Shown piece after piece: positions 26,371 to 35,544 of a DNA stretch of 64,000 nucleotides. The notes below the pieces were generated by a model. That model worked only from the letters and a program-made list of their open reading frames with translations. It was not told the DNA's origin and did not search any database. The translations under genes and the position numbers were made by a program. Positions within the stretch are counted from its first letter, which is position 1. Every line of letters begins with the position of its first letter. This DNA comes from JAUWGC01 sp963753055 (GTDB taxonomy: Bacteria; Bacteroidota; Bacteroidia; Bacteroidales; B18-G4), in NCBI GenBank assembly GCA_963753055.1, contig CAVWAP010000004.1, forward strand, positions 434,001-498,000. The letters run 5' to 3'.

Positions 26371-28428
26371 ATGGGAAAAAGATTATTGCTGCTTACCATC
26401 GCCTTACTGATTAATGTATTCCTGTTTGCTCAGATACACGAACCTGTCAAGTGGTCTTTTGAGAGCAAGATGCTTAGTGAAGATGAAGCCGAGCTGACTT
26501 TTAAGGCTACAATAGAAGAACATTGGCATCTTTACTCTCAGGATATTCCAATGGCACCACCAGCTACTACTTTTTCGTTTGATACTATCCAGGGTTACGA
26601 ATGGATAGGGCCCGTGACAGAGTCAGAATCTGTGGAAGAATATGACCCGAACTTCGAGATGAAACTTAAATACTTCTCCGACGAAGCTGTCTTTACGCAA
26701 AAAATCAAACTGCTCACAAAGGACCCTATTGTAGTTACAGGCTTCTTAAATTACATGTGCTGTGATGATACCAAGTGCCTTCCTCCATCCGATGTGGATT
26801 TTGAATTCCCTTTTAATGGGGCTATTGTGGGGGGGGCTGAGGAATCAGCAGTAGAAGTTGCAACCGAAACACTGGAGATCTTTAAGGAAGAGCCCGTTAC
26901 TATTGATGAGAAGGAGATCAATGCGGATCTTTATGCTAATGTGTCGATGTGGGATATCATTGTTGAAGCCATTATCTGGGGTTTTGTAGCCTTATTAACA
27001 CCCTGCGTATTCCCAATGATCCCTATGACAATCACTTTCTTCATGAAGGGAGGTGAAAACAAGCGCCGTGGTAAGGTACAGGCAATTGTTTATGGAGTAT
27101 CCATCGTTTTACTCTATACCCTGCCCATCGCAGTTATTATCCTGATCACATACTTCGTTGGTGGTAAAACTGTTACAGCCGATATCTTCAACTGGCTGAG
27201 TACCCATTGGATACCGAATATTCTCTTCTTCCTGATATTCATGGTCTTTGCCGCTTCATTCCTTGGCATGTTTGAGATCGTAATGCCAAGTTGGATGGTG
27301 AATAAGGCAGACTCGAAAGCTGACAGGGGAGGTCTTATTGGAGCCTTTTTCATGGCCCTGACCCTGGTCCTTGTCTCATTTTCCTGTACAGGGCCCCTGG
27401 TAGGAATGGTATTGGTGCGATCGGCACAGGGTGAAATATTTGAGCCTATATTTGCCATGCTGGCATTCTCCATTGCTTTTGCAACCCCATTTACATTGTT
27501 TGCATTTTTCCCATCCTGGCTGCAACAACTGCCGAAGTCCGGTGGATGGCTGAATTCTGTGAAAGTAATCCTCGGATTCATTGAGATTGCCCTTGGACTG
27601 AAATTCCTAAGTGTGGCAGACCAGACTTATCACTGGGGCATACTGGACAGGGAAGTCTACCTGGCAGTCTGGATCGTTGTATTCACCATGATGGGATTTT
27701 ATCTGCTTGGTAAGCTTAAATTCGCACACGACAGCGACCAGCCATTTATTAGGGTGCCGAGATTATTCCTGGCTATTATTACGTTTGCGTTTGTCCTCTA
27801 CCTTCTGCCCGGCATGTGGGGAGCACCACTGAAAATGTTGTCAGGATATTTACCTCCTCAGCAAACACACGACTTTGATCTGAATGATATCATCAGGAAA
27901 AATGCCAAAGTGATTGGATCAGGTGAGCAACCTATGGAAATTTGCGATAAGCCAAAATATTCCGAATTCCTGCACCTCCCGCATGGACTTGAGGGGTATT
28001 TCGATTATGATCAGGCGATTAATTGTGCCCGAAAGCTTAAGAAACCACTATTTATCGACTTTACAGGCCATGGATGTGTAAACTGTCGTGAGATGGAGGC
28101 AAATGTCTGGTCAGACCCACGGGTCCTGAAGAAAATGCGCGAGGAATTTGTCGTTGTTGCACTTTATGTTGATGACAAGACAAAACTACCAGAAGATGAA
28201 TGGGTTACATCGACATATGATAATAAGGTCAAAAAATCGATCGGCAAGATCTTTGCTGATTTCCAGATAGCCAGGTTTGGCACCAATGCCCAGCCTTATT
28301 ATGTGCTATTAGATAATGATGAGAAACTGCTGATAAGCCCAAGAGCATACGACCTGGATGTTGATGCCTTTGTTGATTTTCTTGATACAGCCCTTGAAGA
28401 GTACAAGAAAAGATCAGGATTGAATTAG
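26371..28428 (+). CDS. dsbD: Thiol:disulfide interchange protein DsbD
   Basis: DsbD carries electrons from cytoplasmic thioredoxin across the inner membrane to periplasmic substrates. With the start at 26371 (signal MGKRLLLLTIALLINVFLFAQ) it has 685 residues and all three parts: a periplasmic DsbC-like domain with Cys130 and Cys136, a multi-pass domain with TPCVFPMIPM and SFSCTGPLVG carrying the membrane cysteines, and a C-terminal thioredoxin domain with CVNC (Cys569, Cys572). Upstream in-frame Mets at 26347 and 26353 are possible alternatives. It ends 82 bases from the convergent M20 gene. Confidence 0.93.
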   Translation: MGKRLLLLTIALLINVFLFAQIHEPVKWSFESKMLSEDEAELTFKATIEEHWHLYSQDIPMAPPATTFSFDTIQGYEWIGPVTESESVEEYDPNFEMKLKYFSDEAVFTQKIKLLTKDPIVVTGFLNYMCCDDTKCLPPSDVDFEFPFNGAIVGGAEESAVEVATETLEIFKEEPVTIDEKEINADLYANVSMWDIIVEAIIWGFVALLTPCVFPMIPMTITFFMKGGENKRRGKVQAIVYGVSIVLLYTLPIAVIILITYFVGGKTVTADIFNWLSTHWIPNILFFLIFMVFAASFLGMFEIVMPSWMVNKADSKADRGGLIGAFFMALTLVLVSFSCTGPLVGMVLVRSAQGEIFEPIFAMLAFSIAFATPFTLFAFFPSWLQQLPKSGGWLNSVKVILGFIEIALGLKFLSVADQTYHWGILDREVYLAVWIVVFTMMGFYLLGKLKFAHDSDQPFIRVPRLFLAIITFAFVLYLLPGMWGAPLKMLSGYLPPQQTHDFDLNDIIRKNAKVIGSGEQPMEICDKPKYSEFLHLPHGLEGYFDYDQAINCARKLKKPLFIDFTGHGCVNCREMEANVWSDPRVLKKMREEFVVVALYVDDKTKLPEDEWVTSTYDNKVKKSIGKIFADFQIARFGTNAQPYYVLLDNDEKLLISPRAYDLDVDAFVDFLDTALEEYKKRSGLN

Positions 28429-28510
28429 TCTTACTCAATCCTGGAATTTAAATTGTACAATTATATGTTGATGGTCGTGCTCCGGCGACCAGGATGATCA
28501 AGATATAAGC

Positions 28511-29881
28511 CTATTTCATCAGCTCAACATAATGCTTATAGAATTGCGTAATGGTTTCAATGCCATTAAAGAATTGCTCTAAGGGATAGTTCTCATTCGG
28601 TGAATGAATAGCATCAGACTCCAGCCCGAATCCCATGAGGATTGACTTCAGTCCAAGTTTCTCTTCGAATGTTGCTATGATTGGGATACTGCCACCGCTT
28701 CTTACCGGTACAGGTTTTCTGTCATACACTTCTGTATAAGCCAGCTCAGCAGCTTTGTAAGCAATCATGTCGGTGGGTGATACATACCCCTGTCCCCCAT
28801 GAAGGGCTGAGACTTTGACTTTAACGTATGGTGGAGCAATTGCTTTAAAGTGTTCTTCAAAAAGCTTGCTGATCTTTTCGTTATCCTGGTCAGGAACAAG
28901 ACGCATGGAGATCTTTGCATAAGCCTTTGAAGGAATAACTGTCTTTGCACCTTCCCCTGTATAGCCTCCCCAGATGCCATTTACATCAAGTGAGGGCCTG
29001 ATACCTGTCCTTTCATTGGTAGAATAGCCTTTTTCACCAGAAACCTCTGCAATATCCAGGGCCTCTTTGTATTCATCAAGGCTGAAAGGTGCTTTCGCCA
29101 TTTCTGCTCTTTCATCATCAGAGATAACTTCAACATCATCATAAAATCCGGGAATGGTGATACGGTTATCTTCGTCAGTCAGAGATGCGATCATCTTGGT
29201 CAGGACATTGGCCGGGTTGGCAACCGCACCACCAAATAATCCTGAATGCAGATCTTTATTCGGGCCAGTAACCTCAACTTCCATATAGCTTAATCCACGT
29301 AAGCCTGTTGTAATAGATGGGATGTCAGGTGCAATCATTCCGGTATCAGAAACCAGGATTACATCTGCTTTCAACAACTCTTTGTTTGCCTCACAAAAGG
29401 CTCCAAGGTTTGGTGAACCTACTTCTTCTTCCCCTTCTATCATAAACTTGACATTGCAAGGCAATGTGTCGGTCTTTACCATTAACTCGAATGCCTTAGC
29501 ATGCATAAAGGCCTGTCCTTTATCATCATCAGCACCCCTGGCAAAGATCTTGCCTTCGCGGATTTCCGGCTCGAATGGCTGGGATTTCCATAAATCAATA
29601 GGATCAACGGGCATCACATCATAGTGCCCATAAACCAGCACTGTTGGGGCTGCGGGGTCGATAATCTTCTCCCCATAAACAACTGGATTTCCTTCCGTTG
29701 GATAGATCTCAGCCTTATCAGCACCTGCCTCAAGGATTGAAGCTTTCCAATATTCAGCAGCTTTCAGCATGTCATCCTTATGTTCAGTTTCTGAGCTGAT
29801 GGAAGGGATCCTGATTAATCCAAATAATTCATCTAGAAAACGGTCTTTGTTTTCTTCAATATACTTTTTTACATATTCCAT
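28511..29881 (-). CDS. M20 family dipeptidase
   Basis: The 456-residue protein is a zinc peptidase of the M20 family (carnosinase/CNDP-like dipeptidases). It shows YGHYDVMPVD with the first metal histidine and catalytic aspartate, RGADDDKGQAF, and EGEEEVGSPN with the catalytic glutamate pair. A dimerisation domain sits in the middle and the final metal histidine is near AIHSPNENYP. There is no signal peptide, so it is probably cytoplasmic and cleaves dipeptides. The exact substrate is not determined. Confidence 0.92.
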   Translation of the reverse strand: MEYVKKYIEENKDRFLDELFGLIRIPSISSETEHKDDMLKAAEYWKASILEAGADKAEIYPTEGNPVVYGEKIIDPAAPTVLVYGHYDVMPVDPIDLWKSQPFEPEIREGKIFARGADDDKGQAFMHAKAFELMVKTDTLPCNVKFMIEGEEEVGSPNLGAFCEANKELLKADVILVSDTGMIAPDIPSITTGLRGLSYMEVEVTGPNKDLHSGLFGGAVANPANVLTKMIASLTDEDNRITIPGFYDDVEVISDDERAEMAKAPFSLDEYKEALDIAEVSGEKGYSTNERTGIRPSLDVNGIWGGYTGEGAKTVIPSKAYAKISMRLVPDQDNEKISKLFEEHFKAIAPPYVKVKVSALHGGQGYVSPTDMIAYKAAELAYTEVYDRKPVPVRSGGSIPIIATFEEKLGLKSILMGFGLESDAIHSPNENYPLEQFFNGIETITQFYKHYVELMK

Positions 29882-29985
29882 GGTAATAAATTATATTAGG
29901 TATTAATTTGTTAAATAGCGGATTAAAATAAGGTGTCAAATTTAATAATTCTTTGATAATTACAGGCGTTTAAGCACAAATTAAA

Positions 29986-29993
29986 TAATTTTG
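29986..29993 (+). promoter_or_regulatory. Promoter -7 box immediately upstream of gap
   Basis: TAATTTTG, followed by C, fits TAnnTTTG and ends only 5 bases before the gap ATG at 29999. The transcription start is expected a few bases after the box, so the mRNA may begin at or next to the start codon. The -33 element is not obvious. Confidence 0.45.
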
Positions 29994-29998
29994 CATGC

Positions 29999-31012
29999 AT
30001 GGAAAAGATCAGGATTGCTATTAACGGTTTTGGCAGGATTGGCAGGGCTACAATGAGAGCGATGAATGGCAAAGAAAATATGGAAGTTGTTGCCATTAAT
30101 GATGTAGCTAAGCCTGCGATCCTTGCACACTTACTGAAATATGACTCTATTCATGGCCATTTCAAAGGGGAAGTAGAGATCAACGAAACACACTTGTATG
30201 TCAATGGTCACAAGATAAAGGTCTTGCAGGAAGAGGATCCTGGGAAATTACCATGGAAGGACTATAATATTGATGTTGTTATTGAGTCGACAGGTAAGTT
30301 TGTTACATACGAGCAAGCCATCTTACATGTTACCAGTTCCGGAGCGCGAAAAGTTATCATTTCAGCACCTGCCAAAGGGGAACAGGATGGTGTGAAGTAT
30401 GTTGTTCTTGGGGTCAATGATGAGATCATAGATAAGAATGATGTGATTATTTCCAATTCATCCTGCACTACCAATAATGTCGCACCCATGATCATGGTCC
30501 TGGATCGCTTCTGGGGCATAGAGAAAGCATTTATGACTACCGTTCATTCCTATACACGCGATCAGCAGTTGCTTGATGCTCCTCATAATGATTTGCGCAG
30601 GGCCCGTGCTGCAGCCTATTCAATAGTCCCTACCACAACCGGAGCAGCTAAAGCATCAACCAAGATCTTCCCTCATCTGAAAAATAACCTGGGAGGAGCA
30701 GGAATACGTGTACCCGTTCCAGACGGATCATTGACTGACCTCACCTGTACGCTGAAAAAGCCTACATCAATTGAAGAAATAAATAAAGCATTTAAGGAGG
30801 CAGCTGACACCTACCTGAAGGGGATCCTGGAATATACAGAGGATCCCATCGTGTCTATAGACGTAATAGGTAACCCACACTCAGCCATCTTTGATGCCGG
30901 ACTAACTGCTGTACTGGGTGATAAGCACAAACTGGTGAAAGTTGTTGCCTGGTATGATAATGAAATGGGTTATTCACACAGGTTGATTGAGCTGATAGAA
31001 AAGTTTGTTTAG
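29999..31012 (+). CDS. gap: Glyceraldehyde-3-phosphate dehydrogenase, type I
   Basis: GAPDH catalyses the NAD-linked oxidative phosphorylation step of glycolysis. The 337 residues have the Rossmann start INGFGRIGR (9-17), Asp35 for NAD, catalytic Cys156 in SNSSCTTNN, His183 in MTTVHSYT, and WYDNEMGYSHRL near the end. There is no Shine-Dalgarno-like sequence, and the -7 box lies almost on the start codon. Its stop interlocks with that of the convergent lpxH-like gene (TTAG, 4-base overlap). Confidence 0.96.
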   Translation: MEKIRIAINGFGRIGRATMRAMNGKENMEVVAINDVAKPAILAHLLKYDSIHGHFKGEVEINETHLYVNGHKIKVLQEEDPGKLPWKDYNIDVVIESTGKFVTYEQAILHVTSSGARKVIISAPAKGEQDGVKYVVLGVNDEIIDKNDVIISNSSCTTNNVAPMIMVLDRFWGIEKAFMTTVHSYTRDQQLLDAPHNDLRRARAAAYSIVPTTTGAAKASTKIFPHLKNNLGGAGIRVPVPDGSLTDLTCTLKKPTSIEEINKAFKEAADTYLKGILEYTEDPIVSIDVIGNPHSAIFDAGLTAVLGDKHKLVKVVAWYDNEMGYSHRLIELIEKFV

Positions 31013-31797
31013 CCTTTCATGAAGAATTCACTCCTGATTTCAGCCCCATCATAAACAGCATAGGAGAAATTAGTCAGCCAATCTCCAAGAAGGATTATAC
31101 GAGTTTTATCACCGACCTTTTCGTTCAAAGGGAGGTGCCGGTGTCCGAAGATCATATAATCAACATCCAGCCCCTCGGCAACCATCTTTTCGGCATATTG
31201 ATAGAGCATTTCTTTATGGAAGTCATTAGTTCCACGATCATTTTTTCCTTCCTTCAGGATATTGGCCAACCTGCTCTTTTTCGAAGAGTATAAGGCTATG
31301 CGTGCTCCAATATCAGGATGCAGCCATCGGAATAGCCACTGACAAAGACGGCATTCAAAAACCTTCTTGAGAAGCTTATAACCGTGATCCCCAGGCCCAA
31401 GGCCATCTCCATGGGCAAGGAAAAAGCGTTGACCATTGAACTCCCTGATCATAGGTTTCCTGTGGATCTGGATATTGATCTCCTTGTTGAGGTAATCAAA
31501 TGCCCATACATCATGGTTTCCCCTGAAGAGATGGATTGGAATACCTGAATCAGCAATCTCTGCCAGCTTACCCAGCAAGCGTACATATCCTTTGGGAACG
31601 ACTGTTTTGTATTCAAACCAAAAATCGAAAATATCTCCCATCAGGAAGATCTCGCTGGCATCGTACTGGATATCGTTGAGCCACTGGACCAGCATCTTTT
31701 CCCGCTTCAGGCTTTCGTCATGATTTGGAATTCCCAGATGAAAATCAGAGGCAAAATAGATCTTTCCCTTGAATGTGTTGCTGTTCGTTGAATCCAA
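31009..31797 (-). CDS. lpxH: UDP-2,3-diacylglucosamine diphosphatase (LpxH-like)
   Basis: LpxH cleaves UDP-2,3-diacylglucosamine to lipid X in lipid A synthesis. The 262-residue calcineurin-type phosphoesterase has the metal motifs FASDFHLG, GDIFDFW, FRGNHDVW, AHGDGLGPGD and FGHRHLPL in the right order. The closest bacterial family is LpxH, although LpxH-like phosphatases with other roles exist. No signal peptide is seen; it acts at the inner face of the membrane. lpxK lies about 3 kb away on the same strand. Confidence 0.87.
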   Translation of the reverse strand: MDSTNSNTFKGKIYFASDFHLGIPNHDESLKREKMLVQWLNDIQYDASEIFLMGDIFDFWFEYKTVVPKGYVRLLGKLAEIADSGIPIHLFRGNHDVWAFDYLNKEINIQIHRKPMIREFNGQRFFLAHGDGLGPGDHGYKLLKKVFECRLCQWLFRWLHPDIGARIALYSSKKSRLANILKEGKNDRGTNDFHKEMLYQYAEKMVAEGLDVDYMIFGHRHLPLNEKVGDKTRIILLGDWLTNFSYAVYDGAEIRSEFFMKG

Positions 31798-31842
31798 TGA
31801 TCTGGAGTTTTGGTTTACAATTATACGAAATTCGTTGGAATA

Positions 31843-33024
31843 TTAAGATGATTCTCCCAGTGAACTGATCAGTATTTCTTCCAATTCTCCATAATTGTGC
31901 CCTTTGAACATAATTACACCATCCTGGTTCAAAAGGTAAAAATAAGGTAGCTTTTCAGGTACCTGGTAAAGTTTGATGACGGGGGAGTATATGCTTTTAA
32001 AGTCACTGACATGGATCCAATCAAGCTGATCCAGCTTAATAGCAGATTGCCAGATGTCTTCACTATTGTCAAGAGATACTGCATAGACCTCCAGGCCTCT
32101 ATCTTTATGGAATGAATAAAATGTTCTCAACTCTTTATTGATCTGCCTGCTCCTGGCATCACCGGCTGCCCAAAAATAGAGCACAACCCAGTTCCCACGC
32201 AAGTCAGATAACTGGTAGTCCTGGCCATTCCAACCATTCAATGTCATGTCCGGTGCCACCTTCCCTATACTGAGCTGGCTTGCTGCTAACTCTTCACTTT
32301 TAAATTTTTCTCTCAGGCTGACTGTAATTTCATGGTGCTTCAGGACATGTTTGTTGCCCGGGTAGGATAAGGATAAGCTGCTGTCTATCATGCTGTAGAA
32401 GGAATAATCTTCCGCCTCATGAAATAAATTTATTTGTTTAAACTTACGGTTTAACACCACCAGAGATGCAAGCGACCCTGGTTGCTGCCGGATGAATTCC
32501 CTGGCATAAACCTGCTGATCTATCAGAACATCCTGGTATGCTTGATCTATCAGGCTTCTGATTGCAAAAAACCCTGGATCATCTTTGCTTTGTTCAAACA
32601 TTACCCTGAGTGAGTCAATCTTGTGGAAATTAGCATTGCTGTGCTTTTCGTATGCAGACATCAGCATCGATTCGTGACTGCCTGATACAGCATAGGATAT
32701 TGGTGTTTTAGTGAAATCCACTTCCAGTCCGATCGTATCTCCGCCTTTGATGATCAGGGTAATGTAGAAATCGCGGTCAAGTTGCAGAGCGTAAATATTT
32801 GCGGTATCGTTTTTAAATTCAATTTGAAAAGAACCATCACTATCTACCCGTGCCGAATCTACATCGTTAACTACCTGTATATCAAGCTCTTTTAATATGA
32901 TTGTTCCGGAAAAATCACCATGAACCTGGCCAATAATAAGGCATTTATCATCCTTATGGACAAGCTGACAAGAAAAAGTAAATATGAGCAAGAATATATA
33001 AATGATGTTTGGTAACTTTCTCAT
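31843..33024 (-). CDS. Thioredoxin-fold (TlpA/DUF4369-type) lipoprotein without redox cysteines
   Basis: The frame is open to 33216, but the Met at 33024 gives a signal MRKLPNIIYIFLLIFTFSC with a weak lipobox, so the mature protein is probably a membrane-anchored lipoprotein of about 393 residues. The N-terminal half resembles DUF4369, and the C-terminal half is an AhpC/TlpA-type thioredoxin domain (VAPDMTLNGWNGQDYQLSDL). Where family members have WCxxC this one reads YFWAAGDARSRQ, so both active cysteines are missing. It cannot work as a normal thiol oxidoreductase; a binding or structural role is more likely. Confidence 0.82.
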   Translation of the reverse strand: MRKLPNIIYIFLLIFTFSCQLVHKDDKCLIIGQVHGDFSGTIILKELDIQVVNDVDSARVDSDGSFQIEFKNDTANIYALQLDRDFYITLIIKGGDTIGLEVDFTKTPISYAVSGSHESMLMSAYEKHSNANFHKIDSLRVMFEQSKDDPGFFAIRSLIDQAYQDVLIDQQVYAREFIRQQPGSLASLVVLNRKFKQINLFHEAEDYSFYSMIDSSLSLSYPGNKHVLKHHEITVSLREKFKSEELAASQLSIGKVAPDMTLNGWNGQDYQLSDLRGNWVVLYFWAAGDARSRQINKELRTFYSFHKDRGLEVYAVSLDNSEDIWQSAIKLDQLDWIHVSDFKSIYSPVIKLYQVPEKLPYFYLLNQDGVIMFKGHNYGELEEILISSLGESS

Positions 33025-33097
33025 AACTCTAAAGTATATAAATTCAACGTTGAAAGAATTGATATAAGTATGTAATTTTTGTATTTTACAGGTCTGT

Positions 33098-33604
33098 ATG
33101 GCTTTATTCAGGTATTTTATTGCAGTGGTAATTTTATTTTCCATGATTTCCATGCTTCCATCAGAGACTGGGGCACAAAATAATATATTGTTACTTAAAA
33201 AGAAGGGGAGCCCCAAGAACTATAAATACCATCTTAGAAATGAAATTAGTATTCGATCAAAAACAGGGGATAGAAAAATAAGCGGCCAGATCCATCAAAT
33301 TACTGATAGCACCATTCTTGTGGATTACATTCATGAAGTTTATATTGAGGATATTGGCCAGGTCTACCGTGATCGTTATTTTTTTAAGACATTTTCTTAT
33401 CTCCTGTTTATAGCCGGTGCCGGTTATTTTATACTGGATGGATTTAACAGGACGATCAATCACGAATATCCAATAATTACACAGAATACATTAGTAGTGA
33501 CCGGATCACTGGTTGGAGTAGGCCTGGCTTTTAGATTCCTGGATACCAAAAAATACAGGATAGGTAAGAAGTGGGAGCTATTGTTATTGGATATGTCTTA
33601 TTAG
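33098..33604 (+). CDS. Uncharacterised membrane protein
   Basis: I do not recognise this 168-residue protein. It begins with a signal peptide or membrane anchor (about 1-27, ending ETGAQ), has a polar beta-rich stretch (28-95), then two hydrophobic segments (about 98-115 and 131-148) and a short basic tail. It fills the space between two minus-strand genes and has ordinary codon use, which supports it being real. Its stop interlocks with that of pnp (TTAG). It may be an envelope stress or assembly protein, but there is no basis for a function. Confidence 0.72.
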   Translation: MALFRYFIAVVILFSMISMLPSETGAQNNILLLKKKGSPKNYKYHLRNEISIRSKTGDRKISGQIHQITDSTILVDYIHEVYIEDIGQVYRDRYFFKTFSYLLFIAGAGYFILDGFNRTINHEYPIITQNTLVVTGSLVGVGLAFRFLDTKKYRIGKKWELLLLDMSY

Positions 33605-34428
33605 CCCAGATTACTCAATGATCCTTCAAATAGCTCCCGTATGATAGTTGCAAGGCTTGGTTCCACTTTCTGAGCTTCCTGGATAACCTTTTTATGAGTA
33701 ATCTTCTCAATTTTACCCTCAACCCCTAAATCAGAAATAACAGAAAAAGCAAGGCATGGCAGGTCCATATGCCGAGCGACTATTACTTCAGGGACGGTTG
33801 ACATTCCAACTGCATCAGCACCAATAATACTGAGAAATTTATACTCTGCTTTGGTCTCATAAGTGGGTCCGCTTACTCCGGCATATACACCCTGGTGACA
33901 GCGAATATTGTGTTTCTTTGCGATACGCAGGGCTTTATGTATCAGTTCCCTGTCATATGGTTCGCTCATATCTGGGAATCGATGACCAAGTTCTTTTTCA
34001 TTCTTTCCGATTAATGGATTGTCCCACATCAGGTTTATATGATCTTCAATGATCATTATATCTCCAACCTGATAGTCAGGATTAAGTCCTCCACTGGCAT
34101 TTGAAACGATAAGAAGTCTTATGCCCAGTTTCTTCATTACCCTAACCGGATATGAAATATCTTTCATCGAGTAACCTTCGTACAAATGAAAGCGCCCCTG
34201 CAACACAACAACGTTTCTGCCCTGTAAAACCCCAAAGATGAGGTTCCCTGAATGGCCTTCTACAGTGGATAAGGGAAAATTTGGGATCTGGTCATATGGT
34301 ATGGTAATGTGTACCTCGATTTCTTTGACGATATCACCAAGGCCTGTTCCAAGGATGATACCTATTTCAGGTTGTTCCTGAATTTGTGTCTCCAGGAATG
34401 TAATTGCTTCTTTGATGCTCTCTAACAT
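33601..34428 (-). CDS. punA: Purine nucleoside phosphorylase
   Basis: This enzyme splits purine nucleosides with phosphate to the base and ribose 1-phosphate. The 275-residue protein is the trimeric type I class: GIILGTGLGDI, STVEGHSGNLIFG with phosphate-binding histidine, LQGRFHLYEGY, and VSGPTYETKAEY followed by GADAVGMSTVPEVIVA. The start at 34428 (MLESIKEA) fits the family and lies inside lpxK, giving a 62-base overlap in a different frame. An upstream Met at 34449 is possible but would only add a tail. Confidence 0.94.
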   Translation of the reverse strand: MLESIKEAITFLETQIQEQPEIGIILGTGLGDIVKEIEVHITIPYDQIPNFPLSTVEGHSGNLIFGVLQGRNVVVLQGRFHLYEGYSMKDISYPVRVMKKLGIRLLIVSNASGGLNPDYQVGDIMIIEDHINLMWDNPLIGKNEKELGHRFPDMSEPYDRELIHKALRIAKKHNIRCHQGVYAGVSGPTYETKAEYKFLSIIGADAVGMSTVPEVIVARHMDLPCLAFSVISDLGVEGKIEKITHKKVIQEAQKVEPSLATIIRELFEGSLSNLG

Positions 34429-35464
34429 AGTCTTTAATTCGAGCGTCAAAGATAATATTATCTTCCTTATGGAACTTAATTTCTATGGGGATAAAATAGA
34501 TAGGCAGGTCCTTGATCAATGGTTCCAATTCTGGTGTTTTCAACCTCATAGCATCCTTTTCTGTGGTCACAATTATTTTTTTGTTTGAAAGGATCTCATT
34601 GAAGTTTTTTATGACCTTCATAATGTCTTTTTTTCTAAATGTATGATGGTCAGGAAATTGAATGGAGAAAATGTTTTTATACCGCGTGGTTAAATAATCC
34701 TTCAAGGGATAACTATTGGCAATTCCTGAGAATAAGAGTACATTATTACAATTTATAACAAGTTCCTCATCCCTGTCCCCATATAAAGGAATTAGATTTC
34801 CGTAATCGATAAAAGTGAAAAGCAGTTGTTGGTGATCAAGAGGTTTAAGCAGATCAGTTATACGACGCACAGTTATAGGTGATAATGTCTTTGGAGTTTT
34901 AGTAACAAGAATAATATCTGCTCTCCTGGCACCTTTTCTGAATTCTCTCAGTGATCCGCTGGGCAGCATGTAATCACTGGCATAAAGATTATGAAAATCA
35001 GTTGTGAGGACAGATAAGCCCGGGCTAACATATCTATGCTGGAATGCATCATCAAGGATGATGGCTTGTAAATCAGGAAAATGCCGCATCAGTATTTCAA
35101 TTCCTGATCTTCTGGATTCGTCTACTGCAACTATAATATCAGGATGGTTCTTTTTGTATTGAAGTGGTTCATCTCCAATATCCTCATGAGTTGAATGCTC
35201 ATTGGCGAGATTGAATCCCTTGGTGCTTCTTTTATAACCCCTGCTCAGAATCGCAATAGAATGAGTGTTTTGCAATAATCGGGCAATATAAGCTACCTGG
35301 GGTGTTTTGCCAGTTCCACCTGCAGAAAGATTTCCAACTGAAATGATAGGCAACTCGTATTTCTTTGAAGGCAAGACTTTCCAATCAAATAATTTGTTTC
35401 TGGCATAAGTAATACAACCGTAAGTATTTGCCAAGGGAAGCAAAAGTAGTTGTCTGAGTTTCAT
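34367..35464 (-). CDS. lpxK: Tetraacyldisaccharide 4'-kinase
   Basis: LpxK phosphorylates the 4' position of the lipid A precursor at the inner membrane. The 365 residues include an N-terminal anchor region, the P-loop ISVGNLSAGGTGKTP and the catalytic/metal region LDDAFQHRYVSPGL. Further segments such as LPSGSLREFRKGARRAD and TTEKDAMRL follow. The C-terminus overlaps the first 62 bases of the downstream phosphorylase gene, which suggests coupled translation. It diverges from nif3, and the two candidate promoters lie within 30 bases of each other. Confidence 0.94.
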   Translation of the reverse strand: MKLRQLLLLPLANTYGCITYARNKLFDWKVLPSKKYELPIISVGNLSAGGTGKTPQVAYIARLLQNTHSIAILSRGYKRSTKGFNLANEHSTHEDIGDEPLQYKKNHPDIIVAVDESRRSGIEILMRHFPDLQAIILDDAFQHRYVSPGLSVLTTDFHNLYASDYMLPSGSLREFRKGARRADIILVTKTPKTLSPITVRRITDLLKPLDHQQLLFTFIDYGNLIPLYGDRDEELVINCNNVLLFSGIANSYPLKDYLTTRYKNIFSIQFPDHHTFRKKDIMKVIKNFNEILSNKKIIVTTEKDAMRLKTPELEPLIKDLPIYFIPIEIKFHKEDNIIFDARIKDYVREHQRSNYIPGDTNSGTT

Positions 35465-35484
35465 TACAAGGAGTTATATAATAA

Positions 35485-35492
35485 CAAATTTA
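35485..35492 (-). promoter_or_regulatory. Candidate -7 box of lpxK
   Basis: On the minus strand TAAATTTG fits the -7 consensus and lies about 20 bases upstream of the lpxK ATG. It sits back to back with the nif3 box at 35505-35512. Confidence 0.4.
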
Positions 35493-35504
35493 CTTAGATT
35501 ATTT

Positions 35505-35512
35505 TACTTTTG
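35505..35512 (+). promoter_or_regulatory. Candidate -7 box of nif3
   Basis: TACTTTTG fits TAnnTTTG and lies 32 bases upstream of the nif3 ATG, which supports the start at 35545. Confidence 0.45.
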
Positions 35513-35544
35513 TTGAATAGCAGTTGCAGATTAATAATAACAAC

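Noticed and set aside
33025..33216. A 64-residue N-terminal extension of the thioredoxin-fold lipoprotein.
   Set aside because: It would bury the signal peptide inside the protein and overlaps the divergent orphan gene.
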